DNA from: Lyophyllum atratum | Taxonomy: Eukaryota > Basidiomycota > Agaricomycetes > Agaricales > Lyophyllaceae | Direction: 5' to 3' | DNA length: 64,000 nucleotides | NCBI GenBank assembly: GCA_014905825.1 | Contig: JACGCN010000019.1 | Span: forward strand, 310,001 to 374,000 | In this document: positions 22,706 through 34,957 of the stretch, in pieces | Numbering within the stretch: the stretch's first letter is position 1 | Layout of the letters: every line of letters begins with the position of its first letter | Program-made: the position numbers and the translations under genes | Notes under the pieces: model-generated | Told to the model about the DNA's origin: nothing | Databases searched by the model: none | Seen by the model: only the letters and a program-made list of their open reading frames with translations

Positions 22706-23298
22706 TGTAAGTCTGTGTTGTATATCCCTTGCATCGTGGTTCCTTACTTGATAATACAGATAGGCTGTTCTTTGAATGCATGTATAATTGTCTGACGTTG
22801 CATCAGAATAGAGGAATATACCCCCGTCAAAAGGCCACCCGCTCATCTGCCAATCGACCCACTGACATATTGTCAGGGGGCCGCTCGTACCCTAAACCCA
22901 GATCGTGTTCTGTCTCCTGTAATGACCGAATCTCAGGGGCCGACAGTTATGGAGTTCCGGCAACTGCCAGTAGACCTACTACTCTGTTCGGCGCAGGACG
23001 GCCTCTTGACCACGAGGATGGACTTCAGTTTTGATCTTCGCGAGGGGACGCGGCCAACAGTCATCTGCTGTTCCTATACGACTAGGCCGCTACTAGATTC
23101 GCTACGGGGCTCAGCGTAGCCTCGAAGGTCCATTGGGACTATCTATCCTTGGGGACGGAGCAATTATAGTCGCTCTCCAACAAAAGACTTTCGGAGAAAC
23201 TGCCACGCAAGTGCATGTCCATGTCAGTCAGTTGCCGAGCCCTCGTTTCATCACCCCGCTGTGCTCGTTTGGAAGGTGAAATATGTCTAGACTACTGT
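22706..23298. other. intergenic, convergent gene ends
   Basis: Between the methyltransferase stop and the kinase-SAM stop. Short frames only. Confidence 0.6.
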
Positions 23299-26200
23299 TC
23301 ATGCTGCCCGACTATAAGCCGTATTGCGCGTAGCATTAGGAAGGGGATTGCCCTGTGGGGCATCGTCTATCCCCACCTTCTTCCTCACCATCTCAAATAT
23401 CTTCAATAATTTCCTCCTCGCACCAAGGGCCGCGACACCCTTCGCCTCCAATGCCGCTTCGTCCATCATGACCATATCCTGCCACCTGGCGCCCTCGAAA
23501 TTAGGCGTGAACTTGTGCAGCCGCAAGCTCCTGAGCCACGCCGGAATGTCGTTCAACAGCGCGGGATCAAAACCATCCTCGTCATTGGGCATCCATCCCT
23601 CCAAGCGGCTCCCAGAAGAAGATGCACTGGTGGGAGGAAGGCTGCTGGGTGGGCCTTCGTCCATCCCCAACTTCTTCCTCACGATCTCGAACGTCTTCAA
23701 CAATCTCCTTCGTGCGGCAAGCGCCGCGACACCCTTCGCCTCCAATGCCGCTTCGTCCATCATGATCATATCTTGCCACGTGGCGCCGTCAAAGTTCGGC
23801 GTGTACTTGTGCACCCTCAGGCTCCTGAGCCATGCAGGGATATTATTCAGCAAAGCTAGGTCAAAATCATCTTCGCCCCTAGGTGTCCCCCCATCAACGC
23901 CACTGCCTGTGAACAACGGGACATTGAGTCTTTGCGGTCCTGCAGCAAAAGGGCTGCCTCTATTGTCCAGTCCTGTAGAAAACGGCTGCATTCCAAGCCA
24001 ATCAGATTGTACGAAACCATGCGCGGCCGCCTGCGCCGCAAGCAGCTGAGCTTCGGGTGTGAGAGCCGCAGCCATAAGCATGTTCATGTTGGATGGAGTC
24101 ATAGAAGCCATACTAAGCGCCCTGTGTAGGTCTCGGTCCATCCCCATCTTCTTCCTCGCGATATCCAACGCCCATAACAGTTTTCTCCGTGCCGCAGGCG
24201 CTACGACGCCCCTTGCCTCCAGTGCCGCGTCATCCATCATAATCATGTCCTGCCATTTGGCGCCTTCAAAGTTTGGTATACACTTGGGCAGCCTCAGGCT
24301 CACCAGCCACGCGGGAATGTCGTGCAACAACGCTAGCTCAGGATCTCCCTTGCCCACAAGGACCCCTCCGTCCTGCCGATTGCCGACAGCAGATGACATT
24401 CCGCTGAAGGGGCTGCGTCTATCGTTCGCTCCCGCCGACTCCGGCTGCATTCCAAGCCAGCCTGGTGGCGATTTGAACCCATTCACAAACATCCGGGCCT
24501 CAGGTATGAGAGCCGTACCCGTAAGCTTGCTCATGGCGATGGATCTCGCCACATACGAGGACACGGGTATGGTCCCCAACGGCGCCGGATCCATTTCTTT
24601 CTCGCCCTTCTGTGTCCCTTCTTCTGTGCGGCTGGTAATAAAGGGGGCACTGATGGGAGCGAGTCTCGCAGGTGACCCTCCTTCCATCCCCATCTGCTTC
24701 CTCACAATCTCGAACGTCTTCAACAACTTCCTCCTCGCGCCAAGCGCCGTGACACCCTTCGCCTCCAATGCCGCATCATCCATCATAACCATATTCTGCC
24801 ACCTGGCCCCCTGAAAGTTAGGCGTAAACTTGTGTAGCCTCAAGCTTCTGAGCCATGCGGGAATGTCGTTAAGCAACTCGGGGATGACATGTCCCTCGCG
24901 CTGAAGCGTTCCTCCGTCTGCGCTGCTTCCCATAGAGGTTGCATTGTTGAGTCCCGGAGACCATAAGCCACTTCCCAAAGGTGGCTGAGTGTCAGGTGCG
25001 AGGTTTTCACTCGGAAGCACATTCAAATCGGAAGAATTTATCGTGCTGGCCATGTTAAACACCGGAGTAACGGTCCCACGAGTTTGTAAGTCCATACCCG
25101 TGATCTCAGGCTCGTTCGTGACGTCGTCCGTGCCGACAGACTCTTCAATATTGTCAAGGCTGCGTCGCATTGATTTGGTGATAATGTCGCCTGACATAGC
25201 AGGGAACAAGAGGCTATCTAAATCTGAATCAGATATGACCTCGAATGGTCCGCTCATCCTTTTCCGGAATACTGCAGGAGAAATGACAGTTCCGCTGGTG
25301 CTTGCGCGACGGTCTGGTGTTGGCGCATTAGATATTAAGCATTCCAGGACCTGCTCGATGGACGGCCGACGAGCCGGATCCAATCCCCAACAATTTTCCA
25401 TCAGTGACCAGATATTCGTAGTCAATCCCCACTCCTGCCAGGCTGAAGTAGAATCAAGAGGGCGCAAGGGTCGAGCACCAGACATCACTCTAAGTATGAC
25501 AGTAGAATCTCGTAGAGCATCCGCGAACGGCACTTCGCCAGTGAATACCTTGACGTCGTTGAGTATCAAATTACAGAACATCTTGTTTATAACTCACCTC
25601 ATAGAAAACGCAGGATAAGGCATAGATATCACTCTCTACGGTATTCTTGACCGCCTCGTCATTCTCGACGTCAAACAACTCGGGAGCCTGCCACCGGGCT
25701 GTGCCCCCTTGGGAAGCTACTGACGACTGACTTGTCCATGCGAGAATCTGGGAGTCCGATACCGACGACATCCCGAAATCCGCTAGACGCGCCCTTCCCG
25801 TGTCGTCAACAAGAATGTTTGCCTAGAGAGACGGCCCGTTATACGGTAGAAGAGTAGTAAAAAGCAGTGGCTATACGCACTCCCTTCAGATCCCCATGGA
25901 TAATACTACTTGCGTGTAGGTACGAAAGCCCTTTTGTGATATCGAGAGCCTAGGTGCTCTTATTCGTGAACACCCCGGTTGGTACCACAGATTGGAAATC
26001 TACGTGCCAGAAGGCAACGAGGTGCTTGAGGCATTTGTTTCAGGTATTTTGTAATATCGCCTTTCTCCATCCAAGGCGAGATAAGGCAAGCTCGAGTACG
26101 ATAGCGATATAGCCCGTAAATCGGAAGTACATTTGGGTGCGATAACTGGCCCCAAAGTATGGCTTCCTTCGAGAAATTCTGCAAGAGATAAGCTTGACCT

Positions 26201-26723
26201 TCCTGACATTGAAAGAGACTGGATAAGCCGACCTTGAGGACATGCTCCATCTCGGTGTGTTCATAGACTCGTATCGCTTTCAAACACACTGCTTGCCCGT
26301 ATAAGGATGCCTTGAAGATCTCCCCAAAGCCTCCAGAAGCAACGGGGTCCGGGTTTCCTAGAATAATGTCCTTGAGCTCATAGCACATTGGGTAAAGGCC
26401 CGACCCTGCCGAGAGTCTCTGTGTTGCCACGATAAGGTTGCGCCGAAAGGTCATGCTTAATCTCGGCATATCTAGTATCTGAGGATGAAGTCAGTCATTC
26501 GCTTTCTCTCAGGCATAATAAGCAATACCCGTTGGAAGGTATCAAGGAGGTTTTGCACCGCTGAACCACGGCATCCTAGCAAGTGCCGAGATAGCTGGCG
26601 GTTGGTAAATACACGTTCGAGTTTGTAAATCAGCGTCTTGAGATTAGGATGCATTACACTGTGACTCCTGGTAATTATGATAACATGTGGGGAGTGAGCC
26701 GCTTGTTGCGCCGTTTGTTGCAT
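23299..26723 (-). CDS. TKL-type protein kinase fused to four Vts1/Smaug-type SAM domains
   Basis: Six exons, all joined in phase 0: 26723-26529, 26478-26233, 26178-26008, 25949-25881, 25822-25598 and 25548-23299, about 1051 residues. The kinase occupies roughly 85-375: glycine loop ASGGFGEIFKA, VCLKAIRVY (ATP-binding Lys), IIHGDLKGANILV, ADFG, GTARWQAPEL and LDPARRPS; key catalytic residues are kept. After a Ser-rich linker come four SAM domains at about 526-588, 707-771, 866-930 and 964-1028. Each starts LLNDIPAWLRSLRLHK or similar and ends near GARRKLLKIFE. This resembles the RNA-hairpin-binding SAM of Vts1/Smaug, not the generic signalling SAM. Copies 1, 3 and 4 are close; copy 2 is diverged (LPKC, PAARRK). 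Linkers also repeat WLGMQP and DGG, so whole units of about 100-180 residues were duplicated. Intron 3 needs a GC donor. Confidence 0.85.
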
Positions 26724-27177
26724 GGATTTCTGACGCGACTTACGTAGTTAAAGAGGTGGCCTTCCGACGAGCAATATTCGTCAGGTGAGCTATGGTTGGC
26801 TGAGGAACAGCATCCGTCATAAGCGTTAGCATAGCAGGAGACCTTCCAGCGATATTAGGAACAGGAAAGTCACAAGTTGAGTGTAGAAAGCCACGTGTTG
26901 TACAATACGGCAAGGCTCAAGTTCAAGGACATGGTGACATCTGTCAGTGGCAATGCTCAGGCTGTACTACGCGAGTGATGAACATGATGTTGATCAGGCA
27001 TCAATCAGATAAGATCTCAAGCCAAGCTCAAGAGTTAGTTGGCAAATGGCAACAAAAAAATAAGATCAACAGTTACCACGACTCACCTGCATCCTCGGAA
27101 GCTACGCATTTGCTCCTGACATGGCCATCCCATCGGATTGGTAACGCCTACACTCCGATACTGAAACATTCTAAAGC
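26724..27177. other. promoter side of the kinase gene
   Basis: No convincing frame. An additional 5' exon of the kinase cannot be excluded. Confidence 0.5.
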
Positions 27178-27640
27178 AAGCGTGCCCTTCTGCCAGGATC
27201 TGGGGTGGGAAGGCTAGGATGGAAGACACAACAGCTTGGTACGTGCATACTACTACTACCCACCCTCACTGAAGTATTATTGACCAGCCTTGAATGATCC
27301 TCCAGGATACGACACAGTTCCAGAGCGCTCCTGCCATCCTTCGTTCCACGCTATCCCCTTTCCTGATGCTCTCCCCCACTTAAGCTCTATTTCCCATCTC
27401 GCTGAAACGAACTTCCTTGAATTGTTTCCAAGCTCGAGCTGAGCCTTGTTGAGGTCATTGGTGCCGTAGAAGGATTTTGTTGTGTAATCCAAGGAGGGGC
27501 GTTGATGCTGGTGACATCGGCGCGAGGCGGAGGGCGGAATACGAGTGCCCGCGGTCCGAACGCGATGATGCGATGTATATATGAAGCGAAGTCGCGACTC
27601 GCGACGAAGTCGAAGTATTGTAAGTTTTTGTTATGCTTCT
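27178..27640 (+). pseudogene. decayed partial copy of the N2227 methyltransferase gene
   Basis: Aligns by eye to the intact gene at 21383-22705. It starts at the SAM loop (CTGCCAGGATCTGGGGTGGGAAG matched to the parent in two blocks), keeps the same intron position (CAGCTTG followed by GTACGT, ending at CCAG GATACGACAC), then skips about 110 nt. It resumes at the codons for RAIRFPDAVP and LAETDFLKLL, skips a few hundred nt, and resumes at AAGCTCGAGCTGAGCC. It runs past the stop codon into the 3' UTR (GACGAAGTCGAAGTATTG). Internal deletions, stops and frameshifts make it non-coding. The retained intron shows a DNA-level duplication, not a retrocopy. Confidence 0.85.
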
Positions 27641-27855
27641 TCTGTATCGCAATCTCTTACATGATCAACCAGAGATTTTGCTGGCGAAGGGATGCGACAT
27701 TGATTATGACGTGTCATCAAAGGCAAAGGATGACTCCTTTTCCTTTCGCCGTTCGCAAAGGCCATCCAGGAGCTCGGCGGTTTATCCGCCTTTGTTCCTG
27801 TCCCGCGCATCCAGTGTCCATCCTCCTTTCTGATCCGGAAGAGTGGCCACCAAGC

Positions 27856-27862
27856 TATATAA
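27856..27862 (+). promoter_or_regulatory. TATA-like box
   Basis: TATATAA about 90 bp before the ATG at 27950; spacing fits a fungal core promoter. Confidence 0.4.
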
Positions 27863-27949
27863 TCGCCACCCCGGTGGCCCGCCCCAATCGCTCGCACACC
27901 CACATCTTCCTTCCAGTCTGAAAGCCCACTTACAAGCACACCGTGTACC

Positions 27950-28443
27950 ATGGAACCATCCGGCAACTTCCACATCATCCCTGCACCCCAACAACACATG
28001 CCCAGTGGCATCAAAATACGCATACCCGCACGCGTCGACTGGCCTCGCTCCATCCCCATGGACGACTATATCTCCTACCACCAGGATGAAGTTGCCTTTG
28101 AGCCCGCCGACGACGCCTGTCACACATGGGCCCGCCACGACATGAGCAAGTACGAGGTCAAACCCACGGGCCGGCTACTAGCTGGCTCGAAACGCGTCGC
28201 GCGCGCTCGGGATAACGCCACCGCTGGCGCTGTGGCAAAGGGATTCCAGTTCGGCGACGGCGAGAAGGATGAAGAGAGCGTCGGTCAGCGAGGGTTTGTG
28301 GGGTTACAGAGGTTTGAGGTATGTGGGCCTTTCAAGTCGCGTGAGCTGGGCTGACTTTCTGGCTAATTTTCTAGCTCACGGCGAGGATGGAGGATTCGTC
28401 GATGATGCCTGTATCTCGAGTGGGCACGGAGAAGGCGTCGTGA
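27950..28443 (+). CDS. small hypothetical protein
   Basis: Two exons, 27950-28318 and 28375-28443, in phase, 145 residues. It begins MEPSGNFHIIPAPQQHMPSG. The middle is mixed polar with DDYISYHQDEVAFEPADDAC and VKPTGRLLAGSKRVARARDN; the end is TARMEDSSMMPVSRVGTEKAS. No signal peptide, membrane helix or catalytic motif. Good splice sites and a TATA box support it as a real gene. I do not recognise the family. Confidence 0.65.
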
Positions 28444-29055
28444 AATCATGGTCGCGTCATCTCTTGGATACAACAGAGATGCTTTTCTTTGAAAGTATAT
28501 AGTCTGGGGACGTATGCCTCAACCACTTTGAGCCGTCTAGGGCTTTTGCCTAAGCAACAAAACATTTGACTTTGATTTGACTTTATAATCAATGATGCGG
28601 AGAGAATGCATGTTTCGATGAATTGCATCATTTCGTCCAATACCATCACTATCACCGTCTCTGCCTGGAACGCATGTTGGCCATCCACCTCTCCAACGAT
28701 CACGATGGATGTGCTATATATGTCAGGCCCAGGGGTCGTCGCTTCCTTGCTGCCTCGCGGCGTGATACGAATTCCGATATCAAAGCGTCAAGGACCCGTC
28801 TCCTTTACCTCTTACGAGTATCCTAGAGCCTTCCACCATTAATCATCTTTTTACATGGTTGGAACAATTGGTAACTGTACAGGATAGGTTGTATCTTGAG
28901 ATAATTATGGGCCGTTCGCTGTTCCCGCGATGTGACCCGAGGCTATTTATTCTCCACGTGGATTCTTTTTTACGTCAGCCCTCCTCATGTCCATTCCGGC
29001 TCGGACCAATATCCAAGTTATTAAACGCCCCAATGTGAACCATTAGAATCTGAAC
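28444..29055. other. intergenic
   Basis: No gene seen; short frames on both strands only. Confidence 0.5.
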
Positions 29056-29849
29056 ATGCAAGGCAGCTCGAAGTCCACTGTACTGCCCATCACGCATGCC
29101 GTTGCCCAAATTCTGGGTGGACAGCGATCGCCGTCGCCGCTTCCCAACCATCTCAGTGCACCACCCTCCACGCCTGTATCGAACATTCGAACGCCAGAGA
29201 CGAACGATGCTCACAATGAGACAGCGCGTGGAACTGTCTCCATAGATTCACGAGAACTATCTACTCCTGGAACACCCGACTCGAGGAACTCAAATAGACG
29301 AAATTCCCGGAACAAGGAGAAACATCCATCACGACATTCATATCTCCTCAAACCAACTCTGATTCTCGAAAATTCGGGCAGTGTAGCTAGGGATCATCTA
29401 GCTTCGGAACGTACTTTCCTGGCGTATGTTCGAACCAGTTTGCTGCTGGCGACGACTGGTGTTGGTACGTGACGTCATTTGATTCTGGAAGTGCCCAGTT
29501 ATTAATATTGCTCAACCAGCCCTTGTACAGCTTTTCACAGTCGCTTCTTACAATCCCGATGTTGGTTCTGCATTGATACGCATACGAAAATTTGCGCGTC
29601 CTCTTGGTGCGACTTTGATTGCGGTTGGCCTTCTCGTTCTTATAGTCGGTGAGCAGTCTTCTAGTTATTCAGGCGACCTGTTGACGGAGATGTTTGTGTA
29701 ATACAGGAGTTCGGCGTTACTTTCTTATCCAGACTTTCCTCACAAAGGGTCTGTTCCCGGTCACCAGGTTTGCCGTTGCAGGGCTTACTACCATTTTGAC
29801 CATCGTCATCGTCGTAATATTTGGAGTCCTTGTAACACCTGGACATTAG
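29056..29849 (+). CDS. DUF202 (YidH-like) membrane protein
   Basis: Three exons, 29056-29464, 29520-29648 and 29707-29849, give 226 residues. The first 110 residues are polar and Ser/Thr/Pro-rich. Then comes the DUF202 signature VARDHLASERTFLAYVRTSL, continuing into three membrane helices: LLLATTGVALVQLF, PLGATLIAVGLLVLIVG and FAVAGLTTILTIVIVVIFGV. In fungi DUF202 occurs alone or as the membrane part of the VTC polyphosphate polymerase complex. Here no SPX or VTC catalytic domain is attached, so it may be a Vtc1-like or stand-alone form. The long N-terminal tail makes it larger than Vtc1. Likely in an endomembrane or the vacuole; the role is not established. Confidence 0.85.
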
Positions 29850-30248
29850 GATTGGCTGCTCGCGGTTATGTTGCTTTCGTGGGGCAAGCTTGGCTGGCAA
29901 ATACATCAACGAGAAAACACCAGGTGAGGTCGCGTCCAATGACAACTGTCGACGGAAACAGGCCTTGGACAGACCCAGAAATTCGATCAACCAAAAAGTG
30001 ATCATACATCAACATCGTCATTCTCGCCTAAATGTCAAAATGGTGCATTGTCAATAAGGTCGGCTTGCAATCTGGCTATACCACTTCATCGTCGAATTGT
30101 TCTTTCAAGCCTCGGGGACACACACGCATCCCAATCACCATGCTACTTAAGGTCACGGAATCGCAGATGAACACCCCATGGCATATACACACATGTGAGA
30201 GTAAAACATCTCAGAACAGTTTCGTGGCCCTGTCATAATTAAAATCAA
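29850..30248. other. intergenic, convergent gene ends
   Basis: Between the DUF202 stop and the S41 protease stop; no gene seen. Confidence 0.6.
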
Positions 30249-33103
30249 TTAGTCCTTGTCAGTGGGAGGTCCAGCTTCGACGTACGCGAAGGTCCAAAGG
30301 CTCTGGGGGTTGTTGTAGGTGTCCTTCGTGTATGGGAAACGGACTGTGCGCTCAAAATTAGAGCACGAAAATGCATCGAAGATTCCACAACGTACAGAGG
30401 GGCAGTTCAGACACATAGGCTGTAGTAGGACTCATTAAGAGAACGGATGGGTTGCGGTCATAAAGGAAAATGCTTACCTATTGGCCTATTCTCGTCAAAG
30501 AAGCTCCAGGCTACATGGAAAGTTGAATGATGGGACGCATATCAGTAACAAAGCAGCTGACCTGTCCTCCAGTTGTGCCTAGAAAGTCGCTGGGATATTA
30601 GACGCAGTTACTTCTCCTAACCGTCTAATTTACGTACCGGAAGTTACCTGACACAAGTCTGGTGATACGATTCAGTCCTTAGCGAACAAAGAGTTTCCCA
30701 ATAATACTCACAGGTCAGGAGGAGCCAATGGGTCCTGGGCATTGATCGATGAGTACGACAGTTGTAATCAGAACCGAACACTTACACCTTTCACGCCAGC
30801 AGTCTTGATCTCAGTATCAAGGTCTGCCCATTCTAAGACTTGATTTCCCGACATGCCTAGACCAATCACGAAAGTCAGACCCGGAGTCTTGTTACCGGAG
30901 TTTCTCCATAAGCCGTACCCTTGAATTGCATCTGTTCACCAGGTTTGCCACCGAAGACAGCGATCTTCGTCTTATGTCGCTCGTTCATCAAGGTGCTGAA
31001 CATCGCGCAGGTCGAGGCACAATTGCCGTTGTTAACTATGGCGACCTTGCTGAAGATAAGGAATTTCATCAACACGGAGTGGAATTACCGTAATCGCATA
31101 ATGGGATACCTACCTCAAATCAAAGGGTGGGGTGGCTGGTACCGGTTGTGAAAAGAATAATTCGCAGGTGTCCTGTATGGAGATATGTTCAGAATCGGTG
31201 AGCCCCGCCTGTGAAAGCGCAAGCACGCACATGGAATCGCTGCGAAGTAGGATCTTGGCGTCCATTGACCACGAAGGGAACTGAAGGAGTGATGTAGTTG
31301 AATGACGCGGGAATCTGGGTTCCGTTCAAGAACGCATCTGTCAGACCAAATTTAGCCAATCGAATACGCCTTAACATCGACACTAGACAGCTAACAATTG
31401 TCCCCAGTGTAGAAGCTGAGCGAGCCATCCACGCCGAGCGCGATGTCAGCCGCAACGATCTTCTGAGCGAGAGGGTTAGCGCGGACAGTCGAAACGAAGC
31501 CTCTGGTCATGACGTAAGGATTGCCCCTGCCCTACGCAGGTAAAGGAAGTACATACGGATAACCGATATTGGAGCCAGCGAGATATTGATGCAAGAAATG
31601 ACCGAGGCATACGAACCCGCCTATAAGCTTCATATGAAAAGGGATAATACACGTGATAACTCTTCAGACTCACCTCCGTTGTTGGTCAAGTCAATGAGAA
31701 GCTGAGTGACACCTGCCGCTTTGATTGAGTCGACTGCAGAGACAACATCAGACTGGAAGCCGTCGAAGTCGCCACCAAACGATCCCACAAACATCTTGAC
31801 GCAATATCAGACAAGAAAGTTGGGAACTACCACTGATTGAGCGACTCACCACTCCTGTCTTCTTGTCTGGGAGGACAAACGACTTGATTACTCCACCACT
31901 GCCAGCGACAGGCGGCAGGCTGGGAACAAATCGAGGAGGCAGATTGATAGCACTCGAGTTCGATTTATCGACAATCTCTGCCCTTGCCAGGCGGCGGGCG
32001 GGTTGGGATGTCCTCAGACTTTTCAAATCTACTCCATTCGTTAACTCGTTGGCGGCACAGTTAAGCGCCCAGCTAAGGTCGCACATAGGTCAGGTAAACG
32101 CCTCTCATCATCGGTGAAAACCTTACAAAGAGTCTTTATCTGTGAATGGCGCGCCAAGATAATTCGCGAGGAACGGCACTTTAACGGTCTCGACCTGGGT
32201 TGAATTGACTGTGATCAACTTGAAAGTTAAAGAGTTTTGAGTGACGCTCGTTGGGCCAGCAAGGTCTCCAAGCCTCTGCGAAAACGTGGTCCCGGAAACG
32301 CGATAACTCGTGAAGACCGAATTGACGCGGACACCGTGGTCCAAGTAGTTTCCTGAGACGGTTTTTGCGATCTCGTCCACATAGGCGTATGGGTCTTGGC
32401 CTTCGATTTGTAGAATTTTGGCACCCTGCAGACGCTTCCAGTCAAAGCCGATCGAATCGAAGTACCCTGTGTAGCCTGGGCCGAGCTGGGAAAGGAACTC
32501 CACGGAATCGAACGCGACATAGACACCCTGCACGCCCTTTTCTTCGATCGTAATGACTGGTGCCGGAAGGATATTCTGGAACGATGTATAACAATCGGGG
32601 AACCAACCTATTTCACGATGGGCTAAGTACAAAGCTTGAGTTGTTAGCTAAGAAGTAAAAACGTACGCGTATGACCATCGTTCAGCTGCGTGGTGAAGTC
32701 ATATAGATCTTTGTTGAAATCGTAATCAGTCTGACACGCGCTTGAGCTTCCTTCCCATGCACGTAGAACATGATGGGCCCACCTGGTATGTGGTTGAATT
32801 AATCCTCTTGATGGTTGCCCGAATGTTAATCGTAGACTCTTGGAACGGCGGGGGTGAATTCAGGTAGTAGTCTTCGAATGTGAAGAAGTCGAAGACGCGC
32901 GCAATGTTAGTAAGGACATTTTGACGCAAAGTTTCGTTGAACGGGAAGGCTTTGACACAAGCAAGAGCGTCAGCAGGGGGAACGAAGGTCTTTCCCGCGA
33001 TGGTAGCGCATGGATCAGAGGCGGATGGAGCGGCAGTAGCGAGGTGAGGGAAAAGGCATGTAATGGCGACGACCAAGGAGGCGAACCGCGCAGAGAGATG
33101 CAT
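30249..33103 (-). CDS. secreted S41/CPAF-like peptidase family protein
   Basis: About a dozen short exons. The start MHLSARFASLVVAITCLFP gives a clear signal peptide ending near ATAAPSA; an in-frame ATG 39 nt upstream would spoil it. Then come DPCATIAGKTFVPPADALAC and FDFFTFEDYYLNSPPPFQ, a CPAF/S41 N-terminal block, a PDZ-like middle (KRLQGAKILQIEGQDPYAYV) and the peptidase core: GSFGGDFDGFQSDVVSAVDS, TQLLIDLTNNGGG, and KVAIVNNGNCASTCAMFS, which holds the likely nucleophile Ser. The C terminus after the last introns reads FERTVRFPYTKDTYNNPQSLW to a TAA at 30249-30251. Expected to act outside the cell on proteins or peptides. Internal exon borders were not all fixed. Confidence 0.8.
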
Positions 33104-34957
33104 CGTTAATTGCCTCTGAGGAGGGGACAACGCTGTAAGCATGCCGCCTTAAATGCATGGTCACCAGTGTATTTTAGTCCCATGCAGGCTCTGCGCCCAC
33201 ATGCTTCGGTGGGAATTGCGCGATAATTCTTCACTCAGACCAGAGCGGTTGGACATCGGGTGCACACGAATAGACATCATCGAAGATGGTGCCACGTGGA
33301 ACACTGGACAAAATCATTCGAGAGATAACAAGGAGTCCTCCTGGTCCCTGGTCGAAAGGAGTATCTAAGGCCCATTATAGTTCCCGTTTATGCCGCACTC
33401 TGAAAGGTCGATTCCGCCGTACTGTGTAATTTATATTGCTCGATCTCTGATGCCCCACAGGTGGAGGTTGTCCTAGGTTGTCCCTAGACTTGAAGAACAT
33501 AATCATGCCACTCGAGCGCGGTTGCTGCGATGATAGAAGTCATTCCAGGTGTGCTCGAAGGCCAACAGGTCAATCAAATTCAGAATCCCAGTAAGTTGAC
33601 ACTGACAGGGAAGAGTGGCCGCCGCTATGACCGTCGATGAGCAGGAGCAAAATTGTCACGTGTCCTCGTCGGGCCATACTTTTCTGCAGTGGTCCACGAC
33701 CCGTCAAGGCTCATGATCAACCACTGGCACTTATCAACTCTATAGCACTTGGGCGTTGGTTTTGCGACTCCGATGGTCATCGATGTCTCAGGCATTCAGA
33801 CGAAGGTGAGTATTCAAGTTGCTGGATTGTTGGTACTCACAGTGATACGTTGAAAGTGTAGCCTTGTCTTCGAATAATTTGTGACGATCTGCTCTATCCT
33901 CGGGAAGCTGCCCTGAGCGTTTGCGACATACGTACTGGTACTGGCGTAGGAGTCCAGAGGATACTATCACAAGGGGGGTGTTTATCGATTTTTATTGATA
34001 CGTCTCTAGAATGTGATCCACTCCAGATCTTGACATGATCCCGGCATATAAAACACTTGTTAATACTTACTGAATAAGAATATCGAAGAAAATATGCCCC
34101 CTTGGATGTCGTTGAAACGTTATTCGCAGTTTTCAAGAAAGCGAACCCGTTGGTGGGTGTGTTTATGGATTTGGTCACACATCATCACGCGGCATCTTGA
34201 AGCCCCGCCCGGCAGTTTGGTAAAGTTGTTCACCTGGGCCCTGGCGAATTTGCCGTTGTGGTCGCTAGCGAGCGGAGTCCGAAAAAAGCTATACCGCAAT
34301 GTCACGCACCAGTGGTCGAAAACCAAGATCTCGAGCATCTAATATCTTGTGCTTCGTCTCCAGGCAATCGCAGTGATTCATTAGGTTTTGGGGTTAACAG
34401 GGTAGGCCCTTGGAAGGTTCGGAGACTCCGGTGTCCGTTTTGCGCTCTCAATCTTCTTATTTCCTGATTTCTGATTTTGATGCACACAAATCTTTGCGAC
34501 TGTAGAAACATCAGTGGTCGCGATTTTTAGCAATGTCAGTCGGCAGTCAAGTAGGGTGTATGTAGTAGAAGGTCGCTTCCGACACGAAGAGCCATGCACG
34601 GTGTGTGGAATGCGCAAGAGCCTTATCAGTCGTGAAAATCGAAATCCATAAACACGATACCCCGATAAACACCACCCCTGTGATAGTAACAGCGGAAAAC
34701 TAGAAACATTCAGCCGGAGCATCTATCACTGATCTATCAACAGGAACAGGGATCAAATTGAATGGCTCGTGGTAGCTGTTCTCGTCTGGCAACATGGTCC
34801 TATCAAGAGACACTGAGCTCGGGGAGGATCAAATTCCAGAGTTGCGGGGACCTGACTCTGAGTCTCTGACTGTCCATACATCTCAGCTTCTTTACTAGCC
34901 ACTCCTCAAGCAATCTAACCTTGATCTAACCAGAGGTACGCGACATTGACCCGTATA
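33104..34957. other. 1.85-kb stretch without a recognisable gene
   Basis: Promoter side of the S41 gene and 3' flank of the aspartic protease. Frames of 60-110 codons (for example 33894-34178 - and 34381-34722 -) show no motif or splice logic. Confidence 0.5.

Noticed and set aside
23324..25618. Long plus-strand frames opposite the SAM repeats
   Set aside because: Repeated only because the true minus-strand SAM units are repeated; composition is that of antisense shadow.
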